Source of the DNA: an uncultured Bacillus sp.
GTDB lineage: Bacteria; Bacillota; Bacilli; Bacillales_B; DSM-18226
Reading direction: 5' to 3'
DNA: 12,081 nt
NCBI RefSeq assembly: GCF_946478885.1
Contig: NZ_CAMLDX010000102.1
Coordinates: 1-12,081 of the forward strand
Shown here one piece after another: positions 5,279 to 12,081 of the stretch. The notes under the pieces were generated by a model. That model was given only the letters and a program-made list of their open reading frames with translations, was not told where the DNA came from and ran no database searches. How positions within the stretch are numbered: the stretch's first letter is position 1; every line of letters begins with the position of its first letter. The position numbers and the translations under genes are program-made.

Positions 5279-6955
5279 ATGTGGAAAAGGCTTTTGTTGT
5301 TTGGCGTAGTGCTAGCGGTAGCATTTTTCGCAATTCGGTTTGTTATGCACGATGATGCTCCGGAAAATCGCGATCCATTACCGGGAAAACCGGCGGATGA
5401 TGCGCAGCCTTTGGAACCGGAGGAACAGGTCAAAGAGATTTTTGCTTTGGCTAAGGAAGGAAAGGCCTTTCACATTCCGTTTATTGTGGGTAAAACAAAA
5501 ATGGATGAAGTGGAGGATGCCTGGGGAGACCCTGAGAAAGTGGAGAACCATTCAGGAGGTAGTTATGCTGATTTTCCCGATCGAGATGTATCGATTGGCT
5601 ATCAGGATGCACTTGTATTTGAACTTCGCTCCTATCATTCTGAATTAAAGAAGATTCATTTCGAGGATATTCAGAAGGTAGCCGGAGAACCGGATGATAT
5701 AACCTATTATCAGGATGAAAAATATGATCAAATTATCCTCATTTACAAAGCTGCAGAAAATCTCCAATTGAAATGGGTGCTGCCAAGGCCTGCGGATGCA
5801 GAACCAAATCCGGCTGTTCATCATGTGAATGTTGTGGCAAAGATAAACCCATCAAACATAAACGGAATCAAAGACAAACTGAGCGCAATGACTCTAGATG
5901 AAAAAATCGGACAGATGATCTTTGCGGGAATTTCCGGGACAACCATGACAGAAGAGACAAACCGCCTTATTAACTCCGATCAGGTGGGCGGGATTATTTT
6001 TTATAAAAATAATATCAGCTCCGTGCAGCAGGTGATCGCCTTGCAGAATGAACTCCGAGCTGCCAATACTGGAAACCGTCTGCCGCTTTTTTTCGGTGCC
6101 GATCAGGAGGGTGGTCAAATTTCTAGGCTTCCGGATTCGGTGCAAAATCTGCCGTCAGCACTGACGATTGGAAACAAAAATAACCCTAAGTTTGCCAATG
6201 AAATCGGGAGGATACTTGGAAAAGAATTAAAGAATTTTGGCTTCAATCTTGATTTTGCGCCGGTGCTCGATGTTAACAGCAATCCGAATAATCCGGTTAT
6301 CGGCAACCGTTCATTTGGCAGTAATCCTGATATCGTTAGTACTTTCGGAATCGAGATGATGAAAGGAATTCAGTCAGAAAAAGTCATTCCTGTTGTTAAG
6401 CACTTTCCGGGGCATGGGGATACATCAGCAGATTCACATCTAGAGCTTCCGACCGTAAACAAAAGCCTTGGTGAACTGGAACAACTTGAAATGATTCCAT
6501 TTAAGGAAGCGGTGGAGAATGGTGCCGATGTTGTCATGGTTGCCCATATTCTTTTTCCGCAGATTGATCCAGTGTATCCTTCTTCTATGTCGAAGAAGAT
6601 CATCACTGATATGTTGCGGGGACAGTTGGGCTTTAATGGTGTTGTCATCACGGATGACATAACGATGGGGGCGATAGTGAATCAGTATAGCATTGCCCAG
6701 GCTGCTGTACAGTCAGTCAAGGCTGGCAGTGATATTATTTTGGTGGCTCATGGGAACAGCTACATTCAATCGGTCATTCAGGCTATTAAATCCGCTGTCG
6801 AGAACGGAGAAATTACAGAAGATAGAATTGATGACAGCGCCGCAAGAATTATCCATCTGAAGCAATCCTACAGCTTAGAAAATACAAGGGTGCAAAACGT
6901 CAACATCGAACAGCTCAATCAACAGATTTCCGCAGTCCTGAATCAATATCAATAG
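5279..6955 (+). CDS. Membrane-anchored NagZ-like beta-N-acetylglucosaminidase (GH3) with N-terminal DUF4309
   Basis: This 558-residue protein has three parts. Residues 4-22 are one hydrophobic membrane anchor or uncleaved signal. Residues about 48-186 match DUF4309 (as in Bacillus YjgB): GKAFHIPFIVGKTKMDEVEDAWG, VFELRSYHSELKKI and LKWVLP. Residues about 195-530 are a family 3 glycoside hydrolase. GADQEGGQISRLP (273-285) binds substrate in NagZ enzymes. KHFPGHGDTSADSH (374-387) holds the characteristic Asp385-Ser-His387 dyad that serves as general acid/base in Bacillus NagZ, and ITDDITM (457-463) holds the expected nucleophile Asp459. It should release N-acetylglucosamine from peptidoglycan fragments outside the membrane. 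ATG at 5279 is chosen because AAGGAGGG ends six bases before it; the in-frame TTG at 5273 overlaps no usable site. It has no operon partner and ends at a two-way hairpin. Confidence 0.93.
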   Translation: MWKRLLLFGVVLAVAFFAIRFVMHDDAPENRDPLPGKPADDAQPLEPEEQVKEIFALAKEGKAFHIPFIVGKTKMDEVEDAWGDPEKVENHSGGSYADFPDRDVSIGYQDALVFELRSYHSELKKIHFEDIQKVAGEPDDITYYQDEKYDQIILIYKAAENLQLKWVLPRPADAEPNPAVHHVNVVAKINPSNINGIKDKLSAMTLDEKIGQMIFAGISGTTMTEETNRLINSDQVGGIIFYKNNISSVQQVIALQNELRAANTGNRLPLFFGADQEGGQISRLPDSVQNLPSALTIGNKNNPKFANEIGRILGKELKNFGFNLDFAPVLDVNSNPNNPVIGNRSFGSNPDIVSTFGIEMMKGIQSEKVIPVVKHFPGHGDTSADSHLELPTVNKSLGELEQLEMIPFKEAVENGADVVMVAHILFPQIDPVYPSSMSKKIITDMLRGQLGFNGVVITDDITMGAIVNQYSIAQAAVQSVKAGSDIILVAHGNSYIQSVIQAIKSAVENGEITEDRIDDSAARIIHLKQSYSLENTRVQNVNIEQLNQQISAVLNQYQ

Positions 6956-6979
6956 AAGTCGCACAAACAAGTTTAATGT

Positions 6980-7086
6980 AAAAAAAGAAGCTAGCGGACA
7001 GCTTGTTCCAACTCCCTAAGCCGGACTGGAATACCCCCGGTGAAGGATCCGATCGTACAAACAGCTAAGTCGCAGCTTCTTTTTCA
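6980..7086. terminator. Two-way terminator with an extended, interrupted stem
   Basis: AAAAAGAAGCT (6982-6992) pairs perfectly with AGCTTCTTTTT (7074-7084), though 81 bases separate them. Inside, GCG/CGC, AGCT/AGCT (7000-7003 with 7063-7066) and TGT/ACA extend the stem with small bulges, leaving a core of about 50 bases. T runs occur on both strands (five on plus, seven on minus). It lies between convergent genes ending at 6955 (+) and 7198 (-), so it probably terminates both. Its length is unusual for a terminator. Confidence 0.7.
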
Positions 7087-7197
7087 TTGCGTCTATATTC
7101 CTTTTTGGCATCTCGTTTTTCTCAGTCCAGAGGCTCACCGGATCTTTCAACCGATGTTTTCTCAAGGGATTCGTCAGTCTTACGATTCCGGCTGTTT

Positions 7198-8595
7198 TTA
7201 ATCCTCAAAAGCGTTAAAGCTGAAGGGGATTCCAGCCATTCTGGCAGTCAGCTCATCATAGGAAACTAAATCTTTCTTGGACAGTTCCTGCAGGGAGTGC
7301 TTTCCCATTGCCCTCAATGCAAGCTTCATTTCTTCCACACTTGATGTTAAAAACTTTTCTGCTGCCTGGGCTCCGTCTTCCTGTTTAAATTGGTCCTTCC
7401 GCCTTCCGTTATACCACACTGTCTGTGTAGGAGGCTCATAGAGTACATCCTTTAGAGACTGCGTATGGGTCAAAGCAAAAAGCACTGCTGAACCAACATT
7501 CACGGCATCGGCACCGAGCGCCAGCACTTTTAAGAAGTGCCCAGGAACAACGAGCCCTCCGGAAACAATTAAGCTGATCTGACCCTTCAATTTTCGTTTT
7601 TCCAAATGATTGACGGCCCGGACGACCGCATGCAGAGTCGGGATGCCAAAATCATCGCATAATATAGGCGAGGCATCCTTCATGGCAGCTTGGCCGCCGT
7701 CAAGGGAAATAAAGTCGACACCCAGTTCGATCAGCCGATCAATGTCCTCCTCTAATTTACCACCGGCACCGATTTTGACACCGATAGGAATTCCTTTGGT
7801 GATTTTTCGCAGTTCATCGACTAGATCTTTTAGATCGCTAAAGGTTTGATTATCGAAAAAATGCTCATACATGATGGCTTCTTCGTTTTGCTCGAGTCCC
7901 ATCAATTCGCGGGCACGTCCTTCTAAATCCTGTGGCTGAATCTTCTTTCCCATCCCGACCGTTGCGCCCTGGCCAAGTTTAATTTCAATCATATTAGCTT
8001 TCTTGAATTCTCTGTTTTCCTTTGCCCATTCTGCCTTCGAAAATTGCAAAATATACTTCCCTGCGGTATCCAATTCCTCTGGTAAAATGCCACCCTCTCC
8101 TGAATTGATCGCTGTTCCGGTGTTCTTGGCTGCTTGGGTTAAGGCTAGCCGAGCCTGTTCGCTGAGTCCGATCCCATAGCCCATCCCGCTGATAATTAAG
8201 GGAATGTCAAGCTTTAGCGGCTTCTTTGCCTTCGAGCCAATTGTGACAGAAACATCGATATTTTCCGCGCTGTTTACGGGAAATGGGAATGTTTGTGCCG
8301 GGATAAATGTGATTGAGTCCAAATGCGGCCACTTTTTGGAGGAACCGAGCGACCGAGAAAGAATCTGTCCCGTTTGTGCCCGAAGATTGTTTTCAAGCAT
8401 ATTCTGAATCCCAACATGACGGAAGCCAGGCAGTAGTGCCATAATATTTTCATGATAGCTGTCTGTTAATATAATGTTGCCATATTTCTGGATCACCTTT
8501 TGTATTAGTGAACGCCACTTAAATAGAACAATAAGAATAGAAAGCGTCATGATGAAAAGCAAGGCAAAACTTAAGTAAATGAGAATCGTCGACAT
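7198..8595 (-). CDS. FMN-binding glutamate synthase-like protein (YerD-type), membrane-anchored
   Basis: A 465-residue protein with one N-terminal helix (4-25) and a TIM-barrel domain like the FMN/glutamate-synthesis part of GltB. Typical blocks are DIPLIISGMGYGIGLSEQA (130-148), NSGEGG (164-169), MIEIKLGQGATVGMGKKI (202-219), GIPIGVKIGAGGK (268-280), DFISLDGG (294-301), SLIVSGGL (341-348) and GADAVNVGSA (361-370), the last being phosphate/FMN-binding in the family. It is shorter than Bacillus YerD as I recall it. There is a single cysteine (Cys313), so the three-cysteine [3Fe-4S] motif of true glutamate synthase is missing, as is any glutaminase domain; the substrate is therefore unknown. 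ATG at 8595 has GGAGGAA six bases upstream and is preferred over the TTG at 8613. The leader (8620-8652) can form a GCCGG/CCGGC hairpin. It is transcribed alone. Confidence 0.9.
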   Translation of the reverse strand: MSTILIYLSFALLFIMTLSILIVLFKWRSLIQKVIQKYGNIILTDSYHENIMALLPGFRHVGIQNMLENNLRAQTGQILSRSLGSSKKWPHLDSITFIPAQTFPFPVNSAENIDVSVTIGSKAKKPLKLDIPLIISGMGYGIGLSEQARLALTQAAKNTGTAINSGEGGILPEELDTAGKYILQFSKAEWAKENREFKKANMIEIKLGQGATVGMGKKIQPQDLEGRARELMGLEQNEEAIMYEHFFDNQTFSDLKDLVDELRKITKGIPIGVKIGAGGKLEEDIDRLIELGVDFISLDGGQAAMKDASPILCDDFGIPTLHAVVRAVNHLEKRKLKGQISLIVSGGLVVPGHFLKVLALGADAVNVGSAVLFALTHTQSLKDVLYEPPTQTVWYNGRRKDQFKQEDGAQAAEKFLTSSVEEMKLALRAMGKHSLQELSKKDLVSYDELTARMAGIPFSFNAFED

Positions 8596-9171
8596 ATCTG
8601 CTTCCTCCACCAATCAGGAGCCGGCTGTCAGTTTTTCTGAAAGGGAACCGGCGCCTTCTATTATTTCTTGGAATATGTATACTTGAAATATCCTTACCTT
8701 AGCATGTTCCTTTTTCCAAAACCCATTCGTTTCAATCCTTATCCTTGTCTGTTTTTATTTGTCCTGCCTAGCGGAGACAAGTAAGAATCTCGCTTTAAGA
8801 TATTGGTAATATGAAGATCGGTCCGAAAAGGTTTTATTAATAAGTTATCGGCGTTTAGAAAATCCATCATGCCCTGTATGAATAGCCGCTAACGAGGAGG
8901 AAGGCAGCTTCTCATACGCGTTGTCTGTTTTGGTTTGAGGAAGGGGGAAAGCTTTCAGAACGGCATGTCATGAACACCTTGAAGCAATAATTGTAACGAT
9001 CTTCTGAAAAACTGAAACATTTTGACCTTTTATTCGTAATCTTTTTCAGAGAAGAATTGAGCGGGACACTTTTTTCCGAATGAGCATCTGCCGTATCGGT
9101 ATGACACTTCAGGACAAAAGGGCAGAAGAAGATAGAGTACATCAAAAATCAAAAAAGATTGAGGGATAGGA
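8596..9171. other. Divergent intergenic region
   Basis: This 0.58-kb spacer separates the minus-strand YerD-like gene from the plus-strand CPBP protease and should hold both promoters, but I see no convincing sigma-A pair. CTTCTGAAAAA (9001-9011) pairs with TTTTTCAGAGAAG (9042-9054) with a two-base bulge. AGGAGG at about 8895-8902 has no start codon behind it. A 77-codon minus-strand frame (8912-9145) has no ribosome site or family likeness and is not called. Confidence 0.5.
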
Positions 9172-9924
9172 ATGGAAATAGAATCTAATCAAGTAATTAA
9201 GACGGAAGTGGTTCAGAAAAACAAACCGCTTGTCTGGTGGAAGGCACTGCTTTTCATTGTAGTTTATTATATACTCTCAATGATCATGGGGATTGCGATG
9301 GGAGTTTCCTTGGGGATCTTTGATACCTTGAATGGAACAAATCTGATGACTGCATTTTTGAATCAAGTTTATTATACTCTGTTGCTGGATGCCGTTGCTT
9401 TTTTAACTTCGATCCTTATTTTTAAACATGTAAGGGAGTTTTTAAAAGGGGCATTTTCCTTCAGTCCGCTGAAAAAGGGGAGGACATACCTCTATTTAGT
9501 AGCCGGCTTCGTCTTACTTTTTGTTTTGCAGTATTTAATCATGGGTGTGCTTCAATGGGAGGATGGCAAGGATCAAATTGATACATTTAATATGGATACT
9601 ATTTCCTTTAATTGGTTGAGCCTGACGCTTGTTTATCTGTCTTTTGCCGTCATCACGCCGATTAAGGAAGAGCTTTTATTCAGGGGAGTGCTTTATGGCT
9701 TGCTTGATCAAAAAATAAACTTTTGGGTCGGTCTTATCGTGTCCTCTCTTATTTTTGGATTTCTTCACGTTGGTCATATCCTTTCTGCTGCTCTAATGGG
9801 GGGAGTGCTTGTTTTGCTCTACAAACTGACACGTTCGCTGATCGTTCCAATTATCTTTCACATGATCTGGAATTCTTATGCTGTCTCAGGGCTTTTGCTG
9901 TTTGTCAACAATAGTATGCAATAA
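9172..9924 (+). CDS. CPBP (CAAX protease / bacteriocin-processing) family intramembrane metalloprotease
   Basis: This 250-residue membrane protein has a short charged cytosolic start and about seven to eight helices. The C-terminal half carries the CPBP (PF02517, Rce1-like) motifs: EELLFRG (166-172, Glu166, Glu167 and Arg171), FGFLH (195-199, His199), and HMIWN (230-234, His230 and Asn234). In this family these Glu/His/Asn residues line an intramembrane active site; members process peptides or prenylated proteins, or give immunity to bacteriocins. The natural substrate here is unknown, and no bacteriocin or peptide gene lies alongside. The start ATG follows GAGGGATAGGA. Apparently a single-gene unit. 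Confidence 0.93.
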   Translation: MEIESNQVIKTEVVQKNKPLVWWKALLFIVVYYILSMIMGIAMGVSLGIFDTLNGTNLMTAFLNQVYYTLLLDAVAFLTSILIFKHVREFLKGAFSFSPLKKGRTYLYLVAGFVLLFVLQYLIMGVLQWEDGKDQIDTFNMDTISFNWLSLTLVYLSFAVITPIKEELLFRGVLYGLLDQKINFWVGLIVSSLIFGFLHVGHILSAALMGGVLVLLYKLTRSLIVPIIFHMIWNSYAVSGLLLFVNNSMQ

Positions 9925-10021
9925 TGAAGCAATCTAAATATAGGAAAATCAGTGCTTCTACAAATTTTTCAGAAGGAAGAATGAAGAAAAAAGGAGAACT
10001 CGACCATTATATTTGCTTTGC

Positions 10022-10069
10022 TAATTAGGACACTCTTTTTCAAGTGTCCTAATTAACGATCGCTTTTTT
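10022..10069 (+). terminator. Perfect 13-bp hairpin after the CPBP gene
   Basis: TAATTAGGACACT (10022-10034) pairs perfectly with AGTGTCCTAATTA (10043-10055) around an eight-base loop rich in T. A run of six T (10064-10069) comes only eight bases after the stem, farther than usual, so termination may be partial. It lies 97 bases after the protease stop. Its perfect pairing could also suggest an operator or a small mobile-element end. Confidence 0.6.
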
Positions 10070-10171
10070 AGTGAAAGTATAGTTATCCAAGTGGTAAAAT
10101 CATGAGTGTAAAAAAGATTAAAAATCCTTTCATTATGTTAAAATAATAAATGTGAAAGGCAGTGCCTTCAT

Positions 10172-10249
10172 ATGACAAATAAATCCGTTTTTATTCAAAA
10201 GAGCGGAAGAAAATCATCAAGAACAGAAAAACGAATGGAAAGGGTTTGA
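10172..10249 (+). CDS. Possible 25-residue leader peptide before the hydroxyacid dehydrogenase
   Basis: ATG at 10172 opens a short, strongly basic frame (MTNKSVFIQKSGRKSSRTEK and five more residues) whose TGA (10247-10249) lies five bases before the dehydrogenase start at 10255. GAAAGG stands about 11 bases before the ATG, within a small hairpin AAGGC-AGT-GCCTT. The dehydrogenase ribosome site (AAAGGG) lies inside this frame, so translation of the two could be coupled. It is unproven and may be chance. Confidence 0.3.
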   Translation: MTNKSVFIQKSGRKSSRTEKRMERV

Positions 10250-10254
10250 AGGCC

Positions 10255-11208
10255 ATGGCAAAAATTTTTATTTCTGGTGAAATACCAGAAATCGGTTATG
10301 AACTTCTTTCTGAGCATCAATTCGATGTATACAGGGGAGAAACATTAATCTCGGAGGATGAGCTGATTGCAGGTATTCGGGAAGCAGATGCCTTGCTTTG
10401 TCCGCTTTCCACAAAAGTCACGCGGAAGGTTATTGATAATGCGTCAAATCTGAAGGTTATTGCGAACTTTGGTGCAGGATTTGACAATATTGATATCGTA
10501 GCAGCTAAGGAACGAGGCATTCCGGTTACGAATACTCCGGGAGTATCGACAGAGGCTACCGCAGAATTGACTTTAGGCCTTATGTTAGCGGTGATGAGGA
10601 GAATTCCTGAGGGAGATACCCTTTGCCGGACAACCGGATTCAATGGTTGGGCTCCGCTTTTCTTTTTAGGAAGAGAATTATTTGGCAAGAAGCTTGGCAT
10701 TGTTGGCTTTGGAAATATTGGACAGGCTGTGGCCAAACGGGCAAAAGCATTCGGCATGGAGCTTTATTACACAGGCCGCGGTAGAAAATCACCTGAAACA
10801 GAGGCACTATACAATGCCAAATATGTGGCATTCGATGAACTCATTACAACATGCGATGTAATTACCGTTCACACTGCCTATAATGAAAATACACACCATT
10901 TATTTACAAAAGAAACCTTTAAAAAAATGAAAAAAGACGCTTACTTTCTTAATCTATCAAGAGGTCCGGTTGTCAAGGAATCCGATCTGGCCGCAGTGCT
11001 TCAGGCAGGGGATATTGCCGGTGCCGCAATTGATGTTTATGAATTTGAGCCGAAAATTACAGAGGAATTAAAGGGACTGGACAATATGGTTATCACCCCA
11101 CATATTGGGAATGCAACGGTGGAGACCAGAGATGAGATGGCCAAATTGTCGGTTACTAATATTTTGCGTGTCCTTGAGCATGAAAAAGCACTGACACCGG
11201 TTTATTAA
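10255..11208 (+). CDS. D-2-hydroxyacid dehydrogenase (glyoxylate/hydroxypyruvate reductase type)
   Basis: This 317-residue enzyme belongs to the D-isomer-specific 2-hydroxyacid dehydrogenase family, which interconverts 2-oxoacids and D-2-hydroxyacids in the cytosol. It has the substrate-side motif NFGAGFDNID (71-80), the Rossmann motif GIVGFGNIG (148-156, GxGxxG) and the catalytic set Arg236 (LSRGPVV), Glu265 (YEFEP) and His283 (TPHIG). After the second strand it reads YYTGRGRK (171-178) instead of the acidic residue usual for NAD, pointing to NADPH. The length is normal and no C-terminal ACT domain is present, so it is not a full SerA. ATG at 10255 is preferred, with AAAGGG ten bases upstream; TTG at 10246 is too close to that site. 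The exact substrate (glyoxylate, hydroxypyruvate, 2-ketogluconate) cannot be told. It ends in its own terminator. Confidence 0.93.
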   Translation: MAKIFISGEIPEIGYELLSEHQFDVYRGETLISEDELIAGIREADALLCPLSTKVTRKVIDNASNLKVIANFGAGFDNIDIVAAKERGIPVTNTPGVSTEATAELTLGLMLAVMRRIPEGDTLCRTTGFNGWAPLFFLGRELFGKKLGIVGFGNIGQAVAKRAKAFGMELYYTGRGRKSPETEALYNAKYVAFDELITTCDVITVHTAYNENTHHLFTKETFKKMKKDAYFLNLSRGPVVKESDLAAVLQAGDIAGAAIDVYEFEPKITEELKGLDNMVITPHIGNATVETRDEMAKLSVTNILRVLEHEKALTPVY

Positions 11209-11226
11209 TTTCATTTTTTTCGTGAT

Positions 11227-11277
11227 AAAAAAGAAGGATGCTGACTTGATTTTTAATGTCTGCAGCCTTCTTTTTTT
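11227..11277 (+). terminator. Intrinsic terminator of the hydroxyacid dehydrogenase
   Basis: The 19-base arm 11227-11245 (AAAAAAGAAGGATGCTGAC) pairs with 11258-11276 with two mismatches and a 12-base loop, running into seven T (11271-11277). It starts 19 bases after the stop codon. Confidence 0.93.
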
Positions 11278-11585
11278 GTATGAAAATGAGGGGAGACCGG
11301 TGCCTGCAGGATTCAATTTTGCAGACGGGCGTATCTCTTATATCTCCTTCTCAAAGAATGTATCAGGCTGACTTAAAGAGCCGCAGCATCATTTTCGATA
11401 GGTTTTCTCAAAATGAAAAGAATTGTATTTTTTATAAAAATCACAACATTTCGATAATTAATCATGTTAAGATTATATAGAACGATGCTTTTTGCTTCAA
11501 GGAGTGGACATTTAAATGAAAGGGCTTTCGAAATTTTTGTAAAGCGGCTCGTTTTTGAATAAAGATGATTAGGAGGAGATTAAAA
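11278..11585. other. Leader region of the thioesterase gene
   Basis: No gene is called. AT-rich sequence at about 11400-11480 includes TATATA near 11475, a possible -10 without a good -35. At 11516-11542 an eight-codon frame (MKGLSKFL) follows AAGGAG 11 bases upstream; it ends 43 bases before the thioesterase start and could be a tiny leader or a chance. Confidence 0.45.
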
Positions 11586-12062
11586 ATGGAAAAAGTAGAA
11601 AATGCGATTCAAGATGTATATCCGGAGGATGTTGCTTGGTGTTACGGCTGCGGACGCTTGAATGACAGCGGGCATCATTTCCGAACAAGTTGGGACGGGC
11701 AAAATACAGTTACGGTCTTTACGCCAAAACAGGAGCACACTGCTGTACCCGGCTTCGTTTACGGCGGTTTAATTGCCTCGTTGATTGATTGTCACGGAAC
11801 AGGTTCAGCCTCTTTGTACCTTCATAAGAAGAATGGTTATACTATTGGCGATGGCTCACAACCGCAGCGCTTCGTAACTGCCACGCTCAAGGTTGATTTT
11901 TATAAGCCAACCCCACAGGGAGTTCAGTTAAAAGCTGTTGGAACTGTACATGAAATCCACCCGAAACGATTCAGAGTAGAAACCGCCGTATATGCAGGTA
12001 GCACTCAAGTTGCAGGTGGAGAAGTCATCGCCGTCGTCATGCCTGATTCCTTCGGCAAATAA
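11586..12062 (+). CDS. PaaI-family hotdog-fold thioesterase
   Basis: A 158-residue protein of the PaaI/4HBT superfamily, which hydrolyses acyl-CoA thioesters as hotdog-fold dimers or tetramers. WCYGCGRLNDSGHHFR (18-33) is the N-terminal Cys-x-x-Cys opening common in one branch of this family. VYGGLIASLIDCHG (58-71) is the catalytic helix, with Asp68 as the likely active-site acid. TLKVDFYKPTP (100-110) is the central strand preceding the usual substrate loop. The start ATG at 11586 has AGGAGGAGA six bases upstream, better than the in-frame ATG at 11565, which would add seven basic residues and lacks a site. No CoA-ligase or degradation genes adjoin it, so the substrate is unknown. The gene is complete at the window edge. 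Confidence 0.92.
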   Translation: MEKVENAIQDVYPEDVAWCYGCGRLNDSGHHFRTSWDGQNTVTVFTPKQEHTAVPGFVYGGLIASLIDCHGTGSASLYLHKKNGYTIGDGSQPQRFVTATLKVDFYKPTPQGVQLKAVGTVHEIHPKRFRVETAVYAGSTQVAGGEVIAVVMPDSFGK

Positions 12063-12081
12063 GAAACAGAGAGAAGGTTCC

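Noticed and set aside
8912..9145. 77-codon minus-strand frame
   Set aside because: No ribosome site, unlikely composition, no recognisable motif.
11256..11480. 74-codon plus-strand frame over the dehydrogenase terminator
   Set aside because: It begins inside the terminator hairpin and shows no protein-like features.

Overview
The window looks like chromosome from a low-GC, spore-forming-type Firmicute of the Bacillaceae. It has strong AAGGAGG-like ribosome sites, AT-rich hairpin terminators, and proteins that resemble Bacillus families: a YwaF/TIGR02206 membrane protein, a DUF4309 (YjgB-like) domain joined to a family 3 glycosidase, and a YerD-like glutamate synthase-type protein. The species cannot be fixed from sequence alone.

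Layout. Positions 1-90 hold the 3' part of a tRNA-Arg(TCT) and its terminator. From 291 to about 1425 on the minus strand lies an iron-containing alcohol dehydrogenase broken by two clear frameshifts, a probable third near its end, and possibly a lost start codon. Immediately upstream of it, at 1496-1576, four copies of a 21-bp repeat look like an isolated end of an insertion sequence, possibly IS21 type. From 1577 to 3411 there is decayed, gene-poor DNA with one possible small gene, a long imperfect inverted repeat and coding remnants. A clean extended -10 promoter then drives a seven-helix membrane protein (3461-4192). A second gene-poor stretch of about 1.1 kb follows, with hairpins, a membrane-protein tail remnant and a possible secreted peptide.

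From 5279 on the genes are intact and mostly stand alone: a membrane-anchored NagZ-like beta-N-acetylglucosaminidase (+), a YerD-like FMN protein (-) convergent with it across a shared two-way terminator, a CPBP intramembrane protease (+), a D-2-hydroxyacid dehydrogenase with an NADPH-type Rossmann loop (+), and a PaaI-type hotdog thioesterase (+). Long spacers and separate hairpins show no operon of functionally linked genes. The NagZ-like enzyme would act outside the membrane in peptidoglycan turnover; the others are single metabolic or membrane functions.

No coherent new multi-gene system is visible. The signals most worth a second look are the 21-bp repeat array beside the broken dehydrogenase, the inverted repeat at 2732-2822 whose two arms differ partly in a codon-like way, the interrupted two-way terminator at 6980-7086, and the short upstream reading frame before the hydroxyacid dehydrogenase.
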